Numbered from the stretch's first letter, positions 25,691 through 36,865 are shown. The stretch: DNA of 46,738 nt from Paratractidigestivibacter sp963605405 (GCA_963605405.1 CAVCUP010000022.1:1-46738), one strand, 5' to 3'. Program-made: numbers and translations. The notes: generated by a model from the letters alone, not told the origin.

Positions 25691-27139
25691 TTAATCGAGA
25701 ACCTCCTTGGCAAAGCGGTCGAGGCCTTCGGAGCGGGAGGCCTTCACGAGGACGAGGTCGCCGGGCGCGAACTCGGGCTTGAGGGCGGAGACGGCCGCGT
25801 CGACGGTGCCGAAGCGGTGCACGGCGTCCTCGGAGTAGCCCATGGTCCGCGCAGCGTCGGCCATGCGTTCGGCGAGGCCCCCGCCGATAAAGACGAGCAT
25901 GTCGAGCCCCTTGGCGGCGGCGTAGGACCCCACAAGGTCATGGAGCCTCTCCTCGTCGGCGCCGAGCTCCCCCATCTCGCCGAGGACGGCGACGCGGCGC
26001 CCCTCGCAGGCCATGGAGGCGAGGATATCGAGGGAGGACGCCATGGAGTTGGGAGCGGCGTTGTACGAGTCGTCGATCACGCGGACGCCCGAGGCGCTCG
26101 CGCGCACGTCGAGGCGAAGCGCGGTGTGCTCCATGCGCTCGATCGCGGCCGCGGCGGCGTCGCGGTCGGCGCCGGCGCGCCAGATGAGGGCGAGGGCGAG
26201 AAGGAAGTCGTCGACGACCTTCTTGCCGGGGAGATTGAGCCTGACCTCTCGGGACCAGCCGTCGGCGCAGCGCACGGTGAAGCTCGGAAGGCCGTCCGCG
26301 TCGAGCTCCACGCCCTCGGCGCGGACGACGTCGCCCTCGCGCGAGCCGACGAGGTCGACCGCGACGCCCGCGGGGGCGGCGAACTTATTGGCGATGAAGG
26401 GGGTGTAGTCGCAGGCCGACGGCATCACGAGGCGGCGGGCGACGTCGCCGGCGGAGACGCCGGAGTCGCGCATACAGCCCACGACCTCGGCCTTGGCGCG
26501 GGCGATGTTCTCGCGGCTGCCGAGGATTCCGATGTGGGAGGTGCCCACGGTGGTCACGCAGGCGAGGGCGGGCACGCAGGCCCGGGCGAGGCGCGTTATC
26601 TCGCCGGGGTGGTTCATGCCCAGCTCGCAGACCACGACCTCGGCGTCCTCGGGCGCGGCGAGCACCGTGAGCGGCAGCCCGATGAGGTTGTTGAGGTTGC
26701 CGGCGGTGGCGTGCGTGCTGCGCGTGGCCGAGAAGCCCGCGCGCAGCATGTCCTTGGTCGTGGTCTTGCCCACCGACCCGGTGACGCCCACCACGAGCCA
26801 CTCGGGATGGCGGCGGCGCTGCTCCGCGGCGAGGGCGAGCATGAAGGCCTCGCCGTCATCGCCGGCGGCGCGCAGGACGCTCGCGCCCGCCTCGGCGCAG
26901 GCGGCGAGGGCGTCGTCGCCCACCTCCGCCGTGGCCACGACCGCGGCCGCGCCTGCCTCTGCGGCGCGCGCCAGGTAGGCGTTGCCGTCCACCTTCTCGC
27001 CGGCGAAGGCGACGAAGACGGATCCCTCGCCGACCTTCCTGGAATCGATCGCGACCTCGCCGTCCACCTCTCGGGATCCCTCGAGGAGAAGCTCGGCGCC
27101 GGTGGCGCGCGCGATGTCTGTTGCGCTGATTCGAATCAT
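25691..27139 (-). CDS. murF: UDP-MurNAc-tripeptide--D-alanyl-D-alanine ligase
   Basis: MurF joins D-Ala-D-Ala to the tripeptide precursor. The 482-residue protein has IDSRKVGEGSVFVAF (N-terminal domain), the ATP loop GVTGSVGKTTTKD (about residues 118-130), ELGMNHPGEI and DDSYNAAPNSM. ATG 27139 is preceded by AGGAGA and follows the ftsI stop by seven bases. murE, which normally sits between ftsI and murF, is absent here. Confidence 0.97.
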   Translation of the reverse strand: MIRISATDIARATGAELLLEGSREVDGEVAIDSRKVGEGSVFVAFAGEKVDGNAYLARAAEAGAAAVVATAEVGDDALAACAEAGASVLRAAGDDGEAFMLALAAEQRRRHPEWLVVGVTGSVGKTTTKDMLRAGFSATRSTHATAGNLNNLIGLPLTVLAAPEDAEVVVCELGMNHPGEITRLARACVPALACVTTVGTSHIGILGSRENIARAKAEVVGCMRDSGVSAGDVARRLVMPSACDYTPFIANKFAAPAGVAVDLVGSREGDVVRAEGVELDADGLPSFTVRCADGWSREVRLNLPGKKVVDDFLLALALIWRAGADRDAAAAAIERMEHTALRLDVRASASGVRVIDDSYNAAPNSMASSLDILASMACEGRRVAVLGEMGELGADEERLHDLVGSYAAAKGLDMLVFIGGGLAERMADAARTMGYSEDAVHRFGTVDAAVSALKPEFAPGDLVLVKASRSEGLDRFAKEVLD

Positions 27140-27146
27140 GTCTCTC

Positions 27147-28949
27147 CTAGCTCGCGGAGGGCGCGACGCCCAGAATGGTAACGGACTGCTGCATGACGTC
27201 GTGGAAGACGTTCGCCGCGGAGGAGGCGGCGAGGTACGGGACGCCGTTGAGGCCCACGTAGACGAGGACATCGGGGTCGCTCGCATTGGCGAAGCCGCAC
27301 AGGGACGCGACGTAGTGGGCCTCTTTATAGCCGCTTCCGTCGTCCTCGGCCTGCTCGCCCGTGCCCGTCTTGCCCGCGATGTCGTAGCCCTCGACCTGGC
27401 CGTTGACGCCCGAACCCTCGGTCATGACGGAGCGCATCATCTCGATATCCTCCTCGCACGTGGCCTCCGAGACGATCCTCTCCCCCTGGGCCCACTCGAC
27501 CTCTTCGCCGGCCTTGGACACGAGGAAGTGGGGCGTCGTGGGGATGCCGCGGTTGGCCACGGCCCCGTAGGCTCGCACGATCTGGACGAGCGGGATGGCG
27601 AGGCCCTGGCCGAACGCCATCGAGCCCGCGGTGGAGCCGTCGTAGTCCCCGTAGCTGCGAACGATGCCCGCCGCCTCGCCGGGGAAGTCGATGCCGGTCT
27701 TCTGGCCGATGCCGAACTTCTCGACGCCCTCGGCAAAGAGCTGGGGGCCGATCACGTCCTGGACATAGTAGGCCATGGCCGTGTTGGAGGACTGGGCCAT
27801 CGCGTACTCGACGCTCATGTCCATGCCATAGTCGCGGCCGTCGTCGTCGGTCACGTAGGAGTCGCCCACGAGAATCTCCGCGGGGATGTAGAAGGTGGTG
27901 TCCTTGGAGAGAAGCCCGTTCTCGATGCCGATGCTCGTGGTGAGCACCTTGAAGACGGAGCCCGGCTCGAAGGAATCGGTCACGAGCTTGAGGTTCAGGG
28001 AGGAGGCGTCCGTGATGTTGGAGAAGTCGGGCAGCGGGGTGGACGCCGCGGCGTAGACCTCGCCCGTCTTGGGGTTCGTGACCATGACGGAGCCGGACTC
28101 GGCCTCATAGGTCGTCGCGGCCTCGGTGATAATCTGCTCGGACTCGTACTGCAGGTCGATGTCGAGCGAGATGACGATATCGGTGCCGTCGCGGGCAGCG
28201 ATGGTGTCCGAGACCCCGCCGGCGATAGGCGTGCCCGAGCCGCTCGCCTCGTAGACGCGCTGCCCGTCCTCGCCGCTCAGCAGCTCGTCGTAGTAGTACT
28301 CGAGCCCGGAGAGAGCGGTGCCCTGCTGGTTCACGTAACCCAGGATCTGGGCGCCCGTGGTCCCGTAGGGATAGACGCGCTTGGTGTTGTTCTCGTAATA
28401 GACGCCGCCCAGGCTCGCCTCGGTGAGCCTGGTCGCCACCTCATCGGCGAGGTCCTCGTCCACGCGCTGGGAAAGATACGCATAGCGGGTGTTGGAACGC
28501 GTGAGCGCCTCTTTGTACGTGGCGGCGTCGCCGCCGAGGACCTCGGAGAGGATGGAGGCGATCGCGTCGGCGGCCCCCTCCCTCTTCGCGTCGTCGGTGT
28601 AGCAGACCACGGTGGGGTCGCAGACGATGTCCTTGCAGTCCACGGAGATGGCGAGCACGTTGCCGTTGCGGTCGTAGATGGTACCGCGCTTCGCCTTGAT
28701 GACCGAGACGTTCGTGCGACGGTCCTCGGCGAGCGCGGCGAGCCGCCCGGCGTCAACGACCTGCAGGAAGATAAGGCGCAGCGCGACGATCGCGAAGAGC
28801 ACGCCGACGACGGCTAGAAGGCCCTTGATCTTCGGGTCGTCGTGGCCGCCCGTCGCGGCGCGTCCGTAGCGCGAAACAGAGGCCTCGTCGTACGAGGCCT
28901 CGGGCGCGCGGCGACCGCTCACGCGGGTATATGGATCTCTTCTTCTCAC
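27147..28949 (-). CDS. ftsI: Septal transpeptidase FtsI (class B PBP)
   Basis: FtsI cross-links septal peptidoglycan. The 600-residue protein has a short cytoplasmic N-terminus, one membrane anchor (about residues 42-63), a pedestal domain (RGTIYDRNGNVLA, about 88-100) and a transpeptidase domain. The domain has SVFK (331-334, active Ser331), SSN (387-389) and KTGT (527-530). It starts with GTG at 28949, eleven bases after the ftsL stop, with no strong ribosome site, suggesting coupling. No PASTA domains follow. Confidence 0.96.
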   Translation of the reverse strand: MRRRDPYTRVSGRRAPEASYDEASVSRYGRAATGGHDDPKIKGLLAVVGVLFAIVALRLIFLQVVDAGRLAALAEDRRTNVSVIKAKRGTIYDRNGNVLAISVDCKDIVCDPTVVCYTDDAKREGAADAIASILSEVLGGDAATYKEALTRSNTRYAYLSQRVDEDLADEVATRLTEASLGGVYYENNTKRVYPYGTTGAQILGYVNQQGTALSGLEYYYDELLSGEDGQRVYEASGSGTPIAGGVSDTIAARDGTDIVISLDIDLQYESEQIITEAATTYEAESGSVMVTNPKTGEVYAAASTPLPDFSNITDASSLNLKLVTDSFEPGSVFKVLTTSIGIENGLLSKDTTFYIPAEILVGDSYVTDDDGRDYGMDMSVEYAMAQSSNTAMAYYVQDVIGPQLFAEGVEKFGIGQKTGIDFPGEAAGIVRSYGDYDGSTAGSMAFGQGLAIPLVQIVRAYGAVANRGIPTTPHFLVSKAGEEVEWAQGERIVSEATCEEDIEMMRSVMTEGSGVNGQVEGYDIAGKTGTGEQAEDDGSGYKEAHYVASLCGFANASDPDVLVYVGLNGVPYLAASSAANVFHDVMQQSVTILGVAPSAS

Positions 28950-28960
28950 AACGAAGAAGT

Positions 28961-29674
28961 CTACGACAGCGAGGAGTCCGAGACGGGCTGGGCCCAGGCC
29001 TGCGCAGCTTCAACATCCTCGAAGAGCGCCGCAGAGACGTCGCTCGGCAGGCCCGCGGCCTCGGACGCGGCATCGGCCGCGGAGTCGACGTCGGACTCGG
29101 TCGTCGCGGGGGCTGCAGCGGCCTGCTCAGCTACCTGCGCGGCCTCCGCGGCCGCCTGCTCGGTCGCCTCGGCCTCCGCGGCGTCGCCCACCTTGACGGT
29201 GAGGGCCTCGGTGGAGAGCACCATGCCGTAATTCTGGGTGGCGATGCGCGCGATGCGGGAGTTGCTCGCCAGCACGGAGCGCTCGATCTTCAGCTCGCTG
29301 TTGAGGTTGCGCGCGTCGGAGATCTCTGAGCGCAGGGCGGTGTTGGCGGAGAGCGTCGCCACGGTCGCCGTGCTCAGGAAGACGCGCACGGCCCCGATGG
29401 CGATAAGCGCCGCCGCGATGACGAGGGTGTTGCGCAGCTGGCCCACGAACTCGCGGGAGACGCCGCGACGGGCCCGCGCGTCGAGGCCGCCGCCGGTAAG
29501 GACCTCGAGGGACGCCGCCCGGCGGCTCTCCCTCTCCTCGCCCGGGGCAATCGCGTAGTCCATGTCAAAGGCCTCGGAGCCCTGGTACCTCATAACGTCC
29601 TCGATCATTTCTGCGGCGAGCCGCGTGCGCATCCGACTGTGCTGCAGGAAGCTGCGGGACCGCGGGGGCCTCAA
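28961..29674 (-). CDS. ftsL: FtsL-like division protein
   Basis: The 237-residue bitopic protein has a cytoplasmic N-terminus (1-80), one membrane segment (about 82-100), a septum-initiator-type coiled coil (about 105-140) with RIARIATQNYGMV, and an acidic Ala/Glu-rich tail (about 165-237). By position and architecture it is the FtsL partner of FtsQ and FtsI. The start is uncertain: TTG 29674 has GAGGG in front, while ATG 29593 has GAGGA and would give 210 residues. The A/C-rich leader with phased repeats lies directly upstream. Confidence 0.82.
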   Translation of the reverse strand: MRPPRSRSFLQHSRMRTRLAAEMIEDVMRYQGSEAFDMDYAIAPGEERESRRAASLEVLTGGGLDARARRGVSREFVGQLRNTLVIAAALIAIGAVRVFLSTATVATLSANTALRSEISDARNLNSELKIERSVLASNSRIARIATQNYGMVLSTEALTVKVGDAAEAEATEQAAAEAAQVAEQAAAAPATTESDVDSAADAASEAAGLPSDVSAALFEDVEAAQAWAQPVSDSSLS

Positions 29675-29689
29675 TGGCCACCCTCAAGC

Positions 29690-29815
29690 GATCGTTGAGC
29701 GTTCCTTAATGGATTATTGAGAGTTTGTGGATAGTCCGTTGATGGTTCGTTTTTAGTGCGTTTAAGCTGCGTTGGTTGTTCGTTCTTACTTCGTTTTGTG
29801 TATGCATTCGGCCTT
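29690..29815 (-). promoter_or_regulatory. A/C-rich leader with three phased direct repeats before ftsL
   Basis: In the minus-strand sense this stretch is strikingly A- and C-rich and G-poor compared with its high-GC neighbours. Three imperfect copies of a 15-nt unit (plus-strand form CGTTGATGGTTCGTT) start at 29693, 29737 and 29770. The spacings are 44 and 33 bp, both multiples of 11. It may be an operator, an internal promoter or a Rho-loading site. Confidence 0.5.
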
Positions 29816-29845
29816 GCGGCCGGGTGCGCCGAGGATGGCGCGTCC

Positions 29846-30811
29846 TTACTGCCCGGCGGGGTCGAGCTTGACCGCCACGCGCATAAGGGCGCTTCGCGAC
29901 CGGGGGTTGGCCGCGAGCTCCTCGTCCGAGGCGACGAGGGGCTTCTTTGTCCTGACCTTGAGGACAGGCACGTTCCCGCATACGCAGACCGGCAGGTCCG
30001 GAGGACAGGTGCATCCGCGAGACATCTCCGAGAAGACGTGCTTGACGATGCGGTCCTCGAGCGAGTGGTACGCGATGACGCATATCCTCGCCCCGGGGTT
30101 CGCCCATGCCACGGCCGAGCGAAGGCCGCGGTCCAGGACATCGAGCTCGTGGTTGACCTCGATGCGCAGGGCCTGGAAGGTCTTGCGCGCCGGGTGCCCC
30201 CCGCTTCTGCGGGCGGCGGCGGGTATCCCCGCCTTCACGACCTCGACGAGCTGCAAGGTGGTCTCGATGGGGGCCTGGGCCCTCGCCTCGACTATCTTGC
30301 GGGCGATGCGGGCGGCGAACTTCTCGTCGCCGTAGATGCGGAGGATCCGGGTGAGGTCTGCTTCGTTGTAGTGGTTCACGACCTCTTGTGCGGTTAGGGT
30401 GTTGTTCCCCGAATCCATCCGCATATCCAACGGGGCGTCCTCGTGGTACGAGAAGCCCCTTTCGGGAATATCGAGCTGCGGGCTGCTGACGCCCAAATCA
30501 AAGAGGAAGCAGTCGACGCCGGGAACCTCTGCCTGGACGAGGAGCTCGTCCATGTCTCCGAAGTTGCCCTTGAGGAAGCGGTGCTCCGCGCCCGGGACCT
30601 CGCGCGAGAAGCGCTCGGCCGCGGCCGCGAGGGCCATGTCGTCCTGGTCGATGCCGATGGAGAGCCCTTCTGGGGCGACCTTCTTGGCAAGCTCCACCGA
30701 GTGTCCGGCTCCGCCGAGCGTGCAGTCGCACACGACGTCGCCGCACGTGGGGCGAAGCTCTCTGAGAACCTCTTCGAGCATCACGGGTACGTGCGCGAAT
30801 TCAGTTGTCAA
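29846..30811 (-). CDS. rsmH: 16S rRNA (cytosine-1402-N4)-methyltransferase, TTG start
   Basis: RsmH (MraW) methylates N4 of C1402 in 16S rRNA. The 321-residue protein has HVPVMLEEVL, the SAM motif CDCTLGGAGHS, IGIDQDD, DLGVSSPQLD and the C-terminal NPRSRSALMRVAVK. It starts with TTG at 30811 behind GGAGAG, 18 bases after the mraZ stop. mraZ-rsmH-ftsL-ftsI is the standard opening of a dcw cluster. Confidence 0.97.
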   Translation of the reverse strand: MTTEFAHVPVMLEEVLRELRPTCGDVVCDCTLGGAGHSVELAKKVAPEGLSIGIDQDDMALAAAAERFSREVPGAEHRFLKGNFGDMDELLVQAEVPGVDCFLFDLGVSSPQLDIPERGFSYHEDAPLDMRMDSGNNTLTAQEVVNHYNEADLTRILRIYGDEKFAARIARKIVEARAQAPIETTLQLVEVVKAGIPAAARRSGGHPARKTFQALRIEVNHELDVLDRGLRSAVAWANPGARICVIAYHSLEDRIVKHVFSEMSRGCTCPPDLPVCVCGNVPVLKVRTKKPLVASDEELAANPRSRSALMRVAVKLDPAGQ

Positions 30812-30829
30812 GACTCTCCACCCCCCTCG

Positions 30830-31285
30830 TTAGCCGAACATGAGCTCTTCGAGCTCGTCGTCGGAGCCCTCGAGCTGCTCGTTCCACATCTCGGTGTTCC
30901 ACACCTCGAAGTGGTCGTCCGCACCGATGATCGTGACGTCACCGGTGAGGCCGTACTTCTCGCGGGTGCCGGGCTTGCTCGCGTCGAGCTTGCCGAGCGC
31001 CACGCGGCCGGCCGAGTCGACGTCGACGGGGACGGCGCGCGACGTGAGGCTCCTTCGGAGCACCACGTCCTTGCGGTTTCGGGCATTGAACCCCTCCCCG
31101 TCCCTATCGAACAGGGAGTCGACCCAAGACTCGAAAGCAGCGGGGGTGAAACCTTCCACGCTCTCCTTCATCGGCACAAGGTATATGGTCTTAGAGTCGC
31201 CCTCGAGCATTTCCTTGCGGAACGCCGCGGGCAGGGTGACGCGCGCCTTCGAATCCACCGACATGGGGAAAGACCCGACGAGCAT
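30830..31285 (-). CDS. mraZ: Transcriptional regulator MraZ
   Basis: The 151-residue protein carries two SpoVT/AbrB-like halves with the DxxxR pattern (MSVDSKARVTLP near residue 11 and VDVDSAGRVALG near 86). In other bacteria MraZ binds repeats upstream of its own gene and controls the dcw operon. The ATG at 31285 has GAGGAGG. The canonical evenly spaced TGGG boxes are not seen upstream; only irregular CGGG motifs are. Confidence 0.97.
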   Translation of the reverse strand: MLVGSFPMSVDSKARVTLPAAFRKEMLEGDSKTIYLVPMKESVEGFTPAAFESWVDSLFDRDGEGFNARNRKDVVLRRSLTSRAVPVDVDSAGRVALGKLDASKPGTREKYGLTGDVTIIGADDHFEVWNTEMWNEQLEGSDDELEELMFG

Positions 31286-31339
31286 GCCACCCTCCTCTCT
31301 AGACCAGGAACCTCAAGCCCCTGACCGGAGCGTGTGAAT

Positions 31340-31345
31340 ACTATA
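31340..31345 (-). promoter_or_regulatory. -10 element of the mraZ/dcw promoter
   Basis: TATAGT on the minus strand lies about 55 bp before mraZ. No -35 consensus is seen at 16-18 bp. The upstream leader contains a T8 run and three CGGG motifs. Confidence 0.5.
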
Positions 31346-31415
31346 GGGCATAAGCCACACCTCCCGACACAAAAAAACACCCGGCAACACAAAGTTGTTC
31401 TTACCCCGCACTTAG

Positions 31416-31467
31416 GCAAAAAAGACGCCCGTCGGCGGCCCCATATCTTGGGTTCGCGAACGGGCGT
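31416..31467 (-). terminator. Terminator between the Xer gene and mraZ
   Basis: Arms ACGCCCGT/ACGGGCGT (31425-31432 with 31460-31467) enclose a GC-rich loop and are followed on the minus strand by CTTTTTTG. It lies about 75 bp past the Xer stop and isolates pyrG-xer from the dcw unit. Confidence 0.8.
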
Positions 31468-31541
31468 TTCCACTAAACGCAACGCATGTCGGGCGCGCAC
31501 ATGTGAAGGATCGATGAATCCGCAGGTAGACTACCGTGATT

Positions 31542-32519
31542 CTAAGAATCCGCAGGTAGGCGGCCTGCTCGGGGGTGCGCCTGCAGATACACCTTACGGA
31601 TATGCGTGCGGTCCATGTGGGTGTAGAGCTGCGTGGTCGCGATGCTCGCGTGCCCCAGGAGCTCTTGGACGATCCGAAGGTCGGCGCCGCCCTCGAGCAG
31701 GTGAGTGGCGAAGGAGTGTCGCAAGGTGTGGGGGTGGAGCCCCTCTATGCCGGCGATGCGCCCGTAGCGCCCTGTTATGGCATGGATCGACTGGCGAGAG
31801 ATGCGGTCGCCACGCACATTGAGGAAGACGGCATCGGTGGGTCGCCGTCCCACGAGCGCGCCTCTCCCCCGCTCGAGATACGCGCCGAGCGCCGAGGCGG
31901 CCGTGCCGAGGATGGGCACCACACGCTCCTTGGAGCCCTTGCCGAAGACGCGCAGGAGCTCGCCCGCGAGGTCCACGTCGCGCAGGCCGAGCCCGCAGAG
32001 CTCGCTCACCCGCAGGCCGCAGCCGTAGAGAACCTCGAGCGCGGCGCGGTCACGAAGGCCGGCGGGCGTGTCCGGGAAGCCCTGGTCGAGCAGGCGCGCA
32101 GCGGCCTCGCGCGAGATGACGTCGGGTAGGCGGGAGGGTTTTCTCGGCAGGGGCACGTCATGGGCGGGATTGTTCTCCGCCGCCCCTTCCGTATAGAGGA
32201 AGCGGTGGAAGCCCTTCACGGCCGAGAGGGCGCGCTCCACCGAGGCGGCGGCCAGCCCGATATCGCAGAGCGCCCCCACGTAGTCCTCTACGAGGGGGCG
32301 CTCGACCTGCCGGGCGTCCATGACGCCGCAGCAGGCAAGGTAATCGATATATCGGGCAAGGTCGCGGCCGTAAGCCTCGATGGTCAGCTTGGAGCTTCCG
32401 CGCTCCACGAGGAGATGGTCAAGGTATTCCCCGAGGCCGCGCTCGAGCGGCGTGCGCCCAGCGTCGCCGGCGTCGCCATCGACGGCTTCGGGTCCTGTTT
32501 GCGCGCCGTCGCCCGCCAC
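31542..32519 (-). CDS. xerD: Tyrosine recombinase XerC/XerD
   Basis: The 325-residue protein has an N-terminal SAM-like core-binding domain (about residues 25-115) and a catalytic domain with the R-K-HxxR-H-Y set: GCGLRVSEL, GKGSKERVVP, HTLRHSFATHLL, LGHASIATTQLYTH. It resolves chromosome dimers at dif. XerC and XerD cannot be told apart with confidence; the sequence looks XerD-like. It starts with GTG at 32519, six bases after the pyrG stop. No integrase features or att sites are nearby, so it is a housekeeping gene. Confidence 0.9.
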   Translation of the reverse strand: MAGDGAQTGPEAVDGDAGDAGRTPLERGLGEYLDHLLVERGSSKLTIEAYGRDLARYIDYLACCGVMDARQVERPLVEDYVGALCDIGLAAASVERALSAVKGFHRFLYTEGAAENNPAHDVPLPRKPSRLPDVISREAAARLLDQGFPDTPAGLRDRAALEVLYGCGLRVSELCGLGLRDVDLAGELLRVFGKGSKERVVPILGTAASALGAYLERGRGALVGRRPTDAVFLNVRGDRISRQSIHAITGRYGRIAGIEGLHPHTLRHSFATHLLEGGADLRIVQELLGHASIATTQLYTHMDRTHIRKVYLQAHPRAGRLPADS

Positions 32520-32525
32520 AGCGCT

Positions 32526-34172
32526 CTACTCAGCCTCGACCTCGTGGCGGTCGCAGCCCTCGTGGTGGGCGATGGCGGCGCGCACGAACTCGCGGAAGAG
32601 CGGGGCCGGGGTGGTCGGGCGGCTCTTGAACTCGGGGTGGGCCTGCGAGGCGACAAACCAGGGGTGGACGTCCTCGGAAAGCTCGACCATCTCGACGAGG
32701 CGCTCGTCCGGCGAGAGGCCCGAGATCTTGAGGCCGGCCTCGGTGAGCTGCTCGCGGTAGGCGTTGTTGACCTCGAAGCGGTGGCGGTGACGCTCGTAGA
32801 CGAGGCTCTCGCCGTAGGCCTCCTCGGCCAGGGTGCCCGACTGGACCTTGCAGGGGTAGGCGCCCAGACGCATGGTGCCGCCCTTGTCGGTGATGTCCTC
32901 CTGATCGGGCATGATGTCGATGACGGGGTAGGTGCACTCGGGCTCGAACTCGGCGGACGTCGCGCCCTCGAGGCCGCAGACGTTGCGGGCGAACTCACAG
33001 ACCGCGACCTGCAGGCCGAGGCAGACGCCCAGGTACGGAACCTTGAGGGTGCGGGCACGGTGGGCGGCGCAAATCTTTCCCTCGATGCCGCGCAGGCCGA
33101 AGCCGCCGGGGACGAGGATGCCGTCGGAATCGCCGAGGACCTCCTCGACGTTGGCCTCGGAGAGCTCCTCGCCGTCGACGAGCTCGATGTTCACGTGGCG
33201 GCCGAAGGCGACGCCGGAGTGGTGGAGCGCCTCGATGATGGAGAGATAGGCGTCAGGCAGCTGGGTGTACTTGCCCACGACGGAGATCTTTGTGACGTCG
33301 TCCTTCTTGTTCGCGGCGTGCATGGCGTTGGTGAACTTGTACCACTCGCTCATGTCGCTCGTGCGCGGGTCGAGGCCGAGGCGCTCGCAGACCTTGGTGT
33401 CGAAGCCCTGCTCGGCGAGGTGGGCCGGGACGTCATAGATGGAGGCGCAGTCGGAGTTCTCGAAGACGCAGGAGGGGTCGACGTCGCAGAAGCTCGCGAT
33501 CTTTGCACGGATGTCCGCGTCGACCTCGTGGTCGGAGCGGCAGACGATGAAGTCGGGCTGAAGGCCCATGGAGCGCATCTCGCGCACGGAGTGCTGGGTC
33601 GGCTTGGTCTTGACCTCGTGGGCGGCGGCGATGTAGGGCACGAGGCTCACGTGGATGAGCACGCAGTCGGCGAGGCCCTTGTCCTTGCGGAACTGGCGGA
33701 TGGCCTCGACGAAGGCCTGGCCCTCGATGTCGCCGATGGTGCCGCCGAGCTCGGTGATGACGACGTCGGCGCCGGTCTGCTCCTCGATGCGGAAGAAGCG
33801 CTTCTTGATCTCGTTGGTCACGTGCGGGATGACCTGCACGGTGCCGCCGAGGAACTCACCCTTGCGCTCCTTGGCAATAAGCCCCTGATAAATAGCGCCG
33901 GTGGTGAAGTTGGAGCTGCGCGTGAGGTTCTCGTCGATGAAGCGCTCGTAGTGGCCGAGGTCGAGGTCGGTCTCCTTGCCGTCCTCGGTGACGAAGACCT
34001 CGCCGTGCTGGAACGGGCTCATGGTGCCGGGGTCGACGTTCAGGTAGGGATCGGCCTTCTGCATCATCACCTTGTAGCCGCGGGCCTTGAGCAGGCGTCC
34101 GAGGGACGCGGCCGTGATGCCCTTGCCGAGGGACGAGACGACGCCGCCGGTCACAAAAATGTGCTTTGTCAT
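32526..34172 (-). CDS. pyrG: CTP synthase
   Basis: PyrG aminates UTP to CTP with glutamine. The 548-residue protein has the synthase domain (FVTGGVVSSLGKGITAASLG at the N-terminus, EQTGADVVITELGGTIGDIEG). Its glutamine amidotransferase domain has the nucleophile Cys in LGVCLGLQ and the His-Glu pair in QAHPEFKSRP. The ATG at 34172 is preceded by GGGAAGGA, next to a leader stem (34186-34218). Confidence 0.98.
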   Translation of the reverse strand: MTKHIFVTGGVVSSLGKGITAASLGRLLKARGYKVMMQKADPYLNVDPGTMSPFQHGEVFVTEDGKETDLDLGHYERFIDENLTRSSNFTTGAIYQGLIAKERKGEFLGGTVQVIPHVTNEIKKRFFRIEEQTGADVVITELGGTIGDIEGQAFVEAIRQFRKDKGLADCVLIHVSLVPYIAAAHEVKTKPTQHSVREMRSMGLQPDFIVCRSDHEVDADIRAKIASFCDVDPSCVFENSDCASIYDVPAHLAEQGFDTKVCERLGLDPRTSDMSEWYKFTNAMHAANKKDDVTKISVVGKYTQLPDAYLSIIEALHHSGVAFGRHVNIELVDGEELSEANVEEVLGDSDGILVPGGFGLRGIEGKICAAHRARTLKVPYLGVCLGLQVAVCEFARNVCGLEGATSAEFEPECTYPVIDIMPDQEDITDKGGTMRLGAYPCKVQSGTLAEEAYGESLVYERHRHRFEVNNAYREQLTEAGLKISGLSPDERLVEMVELSEDVHPWFVASQAHPEFKSRPTTPAPLFREFVRAAIAHHEGCDRHEVEAE

Positions 34173-34185
34173 GAAGGGGTTCCTT

Positions 34186-34229
34186 CCCGTAGTGAGTCTG
34201 TGCGCTTCTTTCTACGGGGTTTCATTCTA
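34186..34229 (-). promoter_or_regulatory. pyrG -10 element and leader stem
   Basis: TAGAAT (34224-34229, minus strand) is a likely -10. Just downstream, CCCGTAG and CTACGGG (34212-34218 with 34186-34192) can pair. The stem brings the ribosome site, which overlaps its 3' edge, into a structured context. Typical GGGC start-site control of pyrG is not evident. Confidence 0.4.
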
Positions 34230-34424
34230 CGCCCACACCCCGCCGCTCGCGACCATGAATCGGCGCGCTCACCGACTCGTAACAACTTCTCGTTGCACGA
34301 CAGGCATCGGTTGTCCACGGCAAGGGGCGCGACGTCTCTCCCCGACGGGTCGCCGGTGGACGAGAGCTCGCGGCGCGAGCCGACAAGGGCTTCGCCGCGC
34401 GGCCCAAACGCCGCGCATTCGCGC

Positions 34425-34452
34425 AAAAAAGCGGGGACCCGAAGGTCCCCGC
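34425..34452 (-). terminator. Rho-independent terminator after glnN
   Basis: GCGGGGACC/GGTCCCCGC (34431-34439 with 34444-34452) has a CGAA-type tetraloop and is followed on the minus strand by TTTTTT. It lies 32 bp after the glnN stop. Confidence 0.93.
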
Positions 34453-34483
34453 CAGGAGCAAGGGCTCGCTCAGTGCCTTGAGG

Positions 34484-36574
<2,091 letters not shown>

Positions 36575-36775
36575 GTGCGCCTCTTTCCTTCTTGGTTGGG
36601 TGGCGTGCTGGCTTACGTTTGACAACTGTAGTTGCCCATTGTTGCACGGGAGTTAACCCGCCGTGTCCCCGAATGACATGTTTAGGTGCCGTTGTGTAAC
36701 CGACATGCATCGTTTATTTCGAGACGTGCGAACAAAGGAATTTCGTGCTCATGCCTTGCGAAAGCTTGAAAGGCG

Positions 36776-36803
36776 CGGACAAGCCCAGATCAGGCTCTAT
36801 ACT
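36776..36803 (+). promoter_or_regulatory. Promoter of the polysaccharide deacetylase gene
   Basis: CGGACA (36776-36781) and TATACT (36798-36803) are spaced by 16 bp, about 60 bp before the start codon. The leader is unusually AT-rich near the ribosome site (CTATATATAAAGGA). Confidence 0.55.
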
Positions 36804-36865
36804 GGTGAGCATGTGTGAGGAACGCATGTAAGGTGAGCAACTATATATAAAGGACGGATGAACCT

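Noticed and set aside
31286..31420. Canonical MraZ boxes upstream of mraZ
   Set aside because: Three CGGG motifs are present but their spacings (about 25 and 18 bp) do not fit the regular 10-bp spaced TGGG pattern of known MraZ sites.
31542..32519. Xer recombinase as a sign of an integrated element
   Set aside because: It is full-length, Xer-like and flanked by housekeeping genes. No attachment-site repeat or phage gene is nearby.
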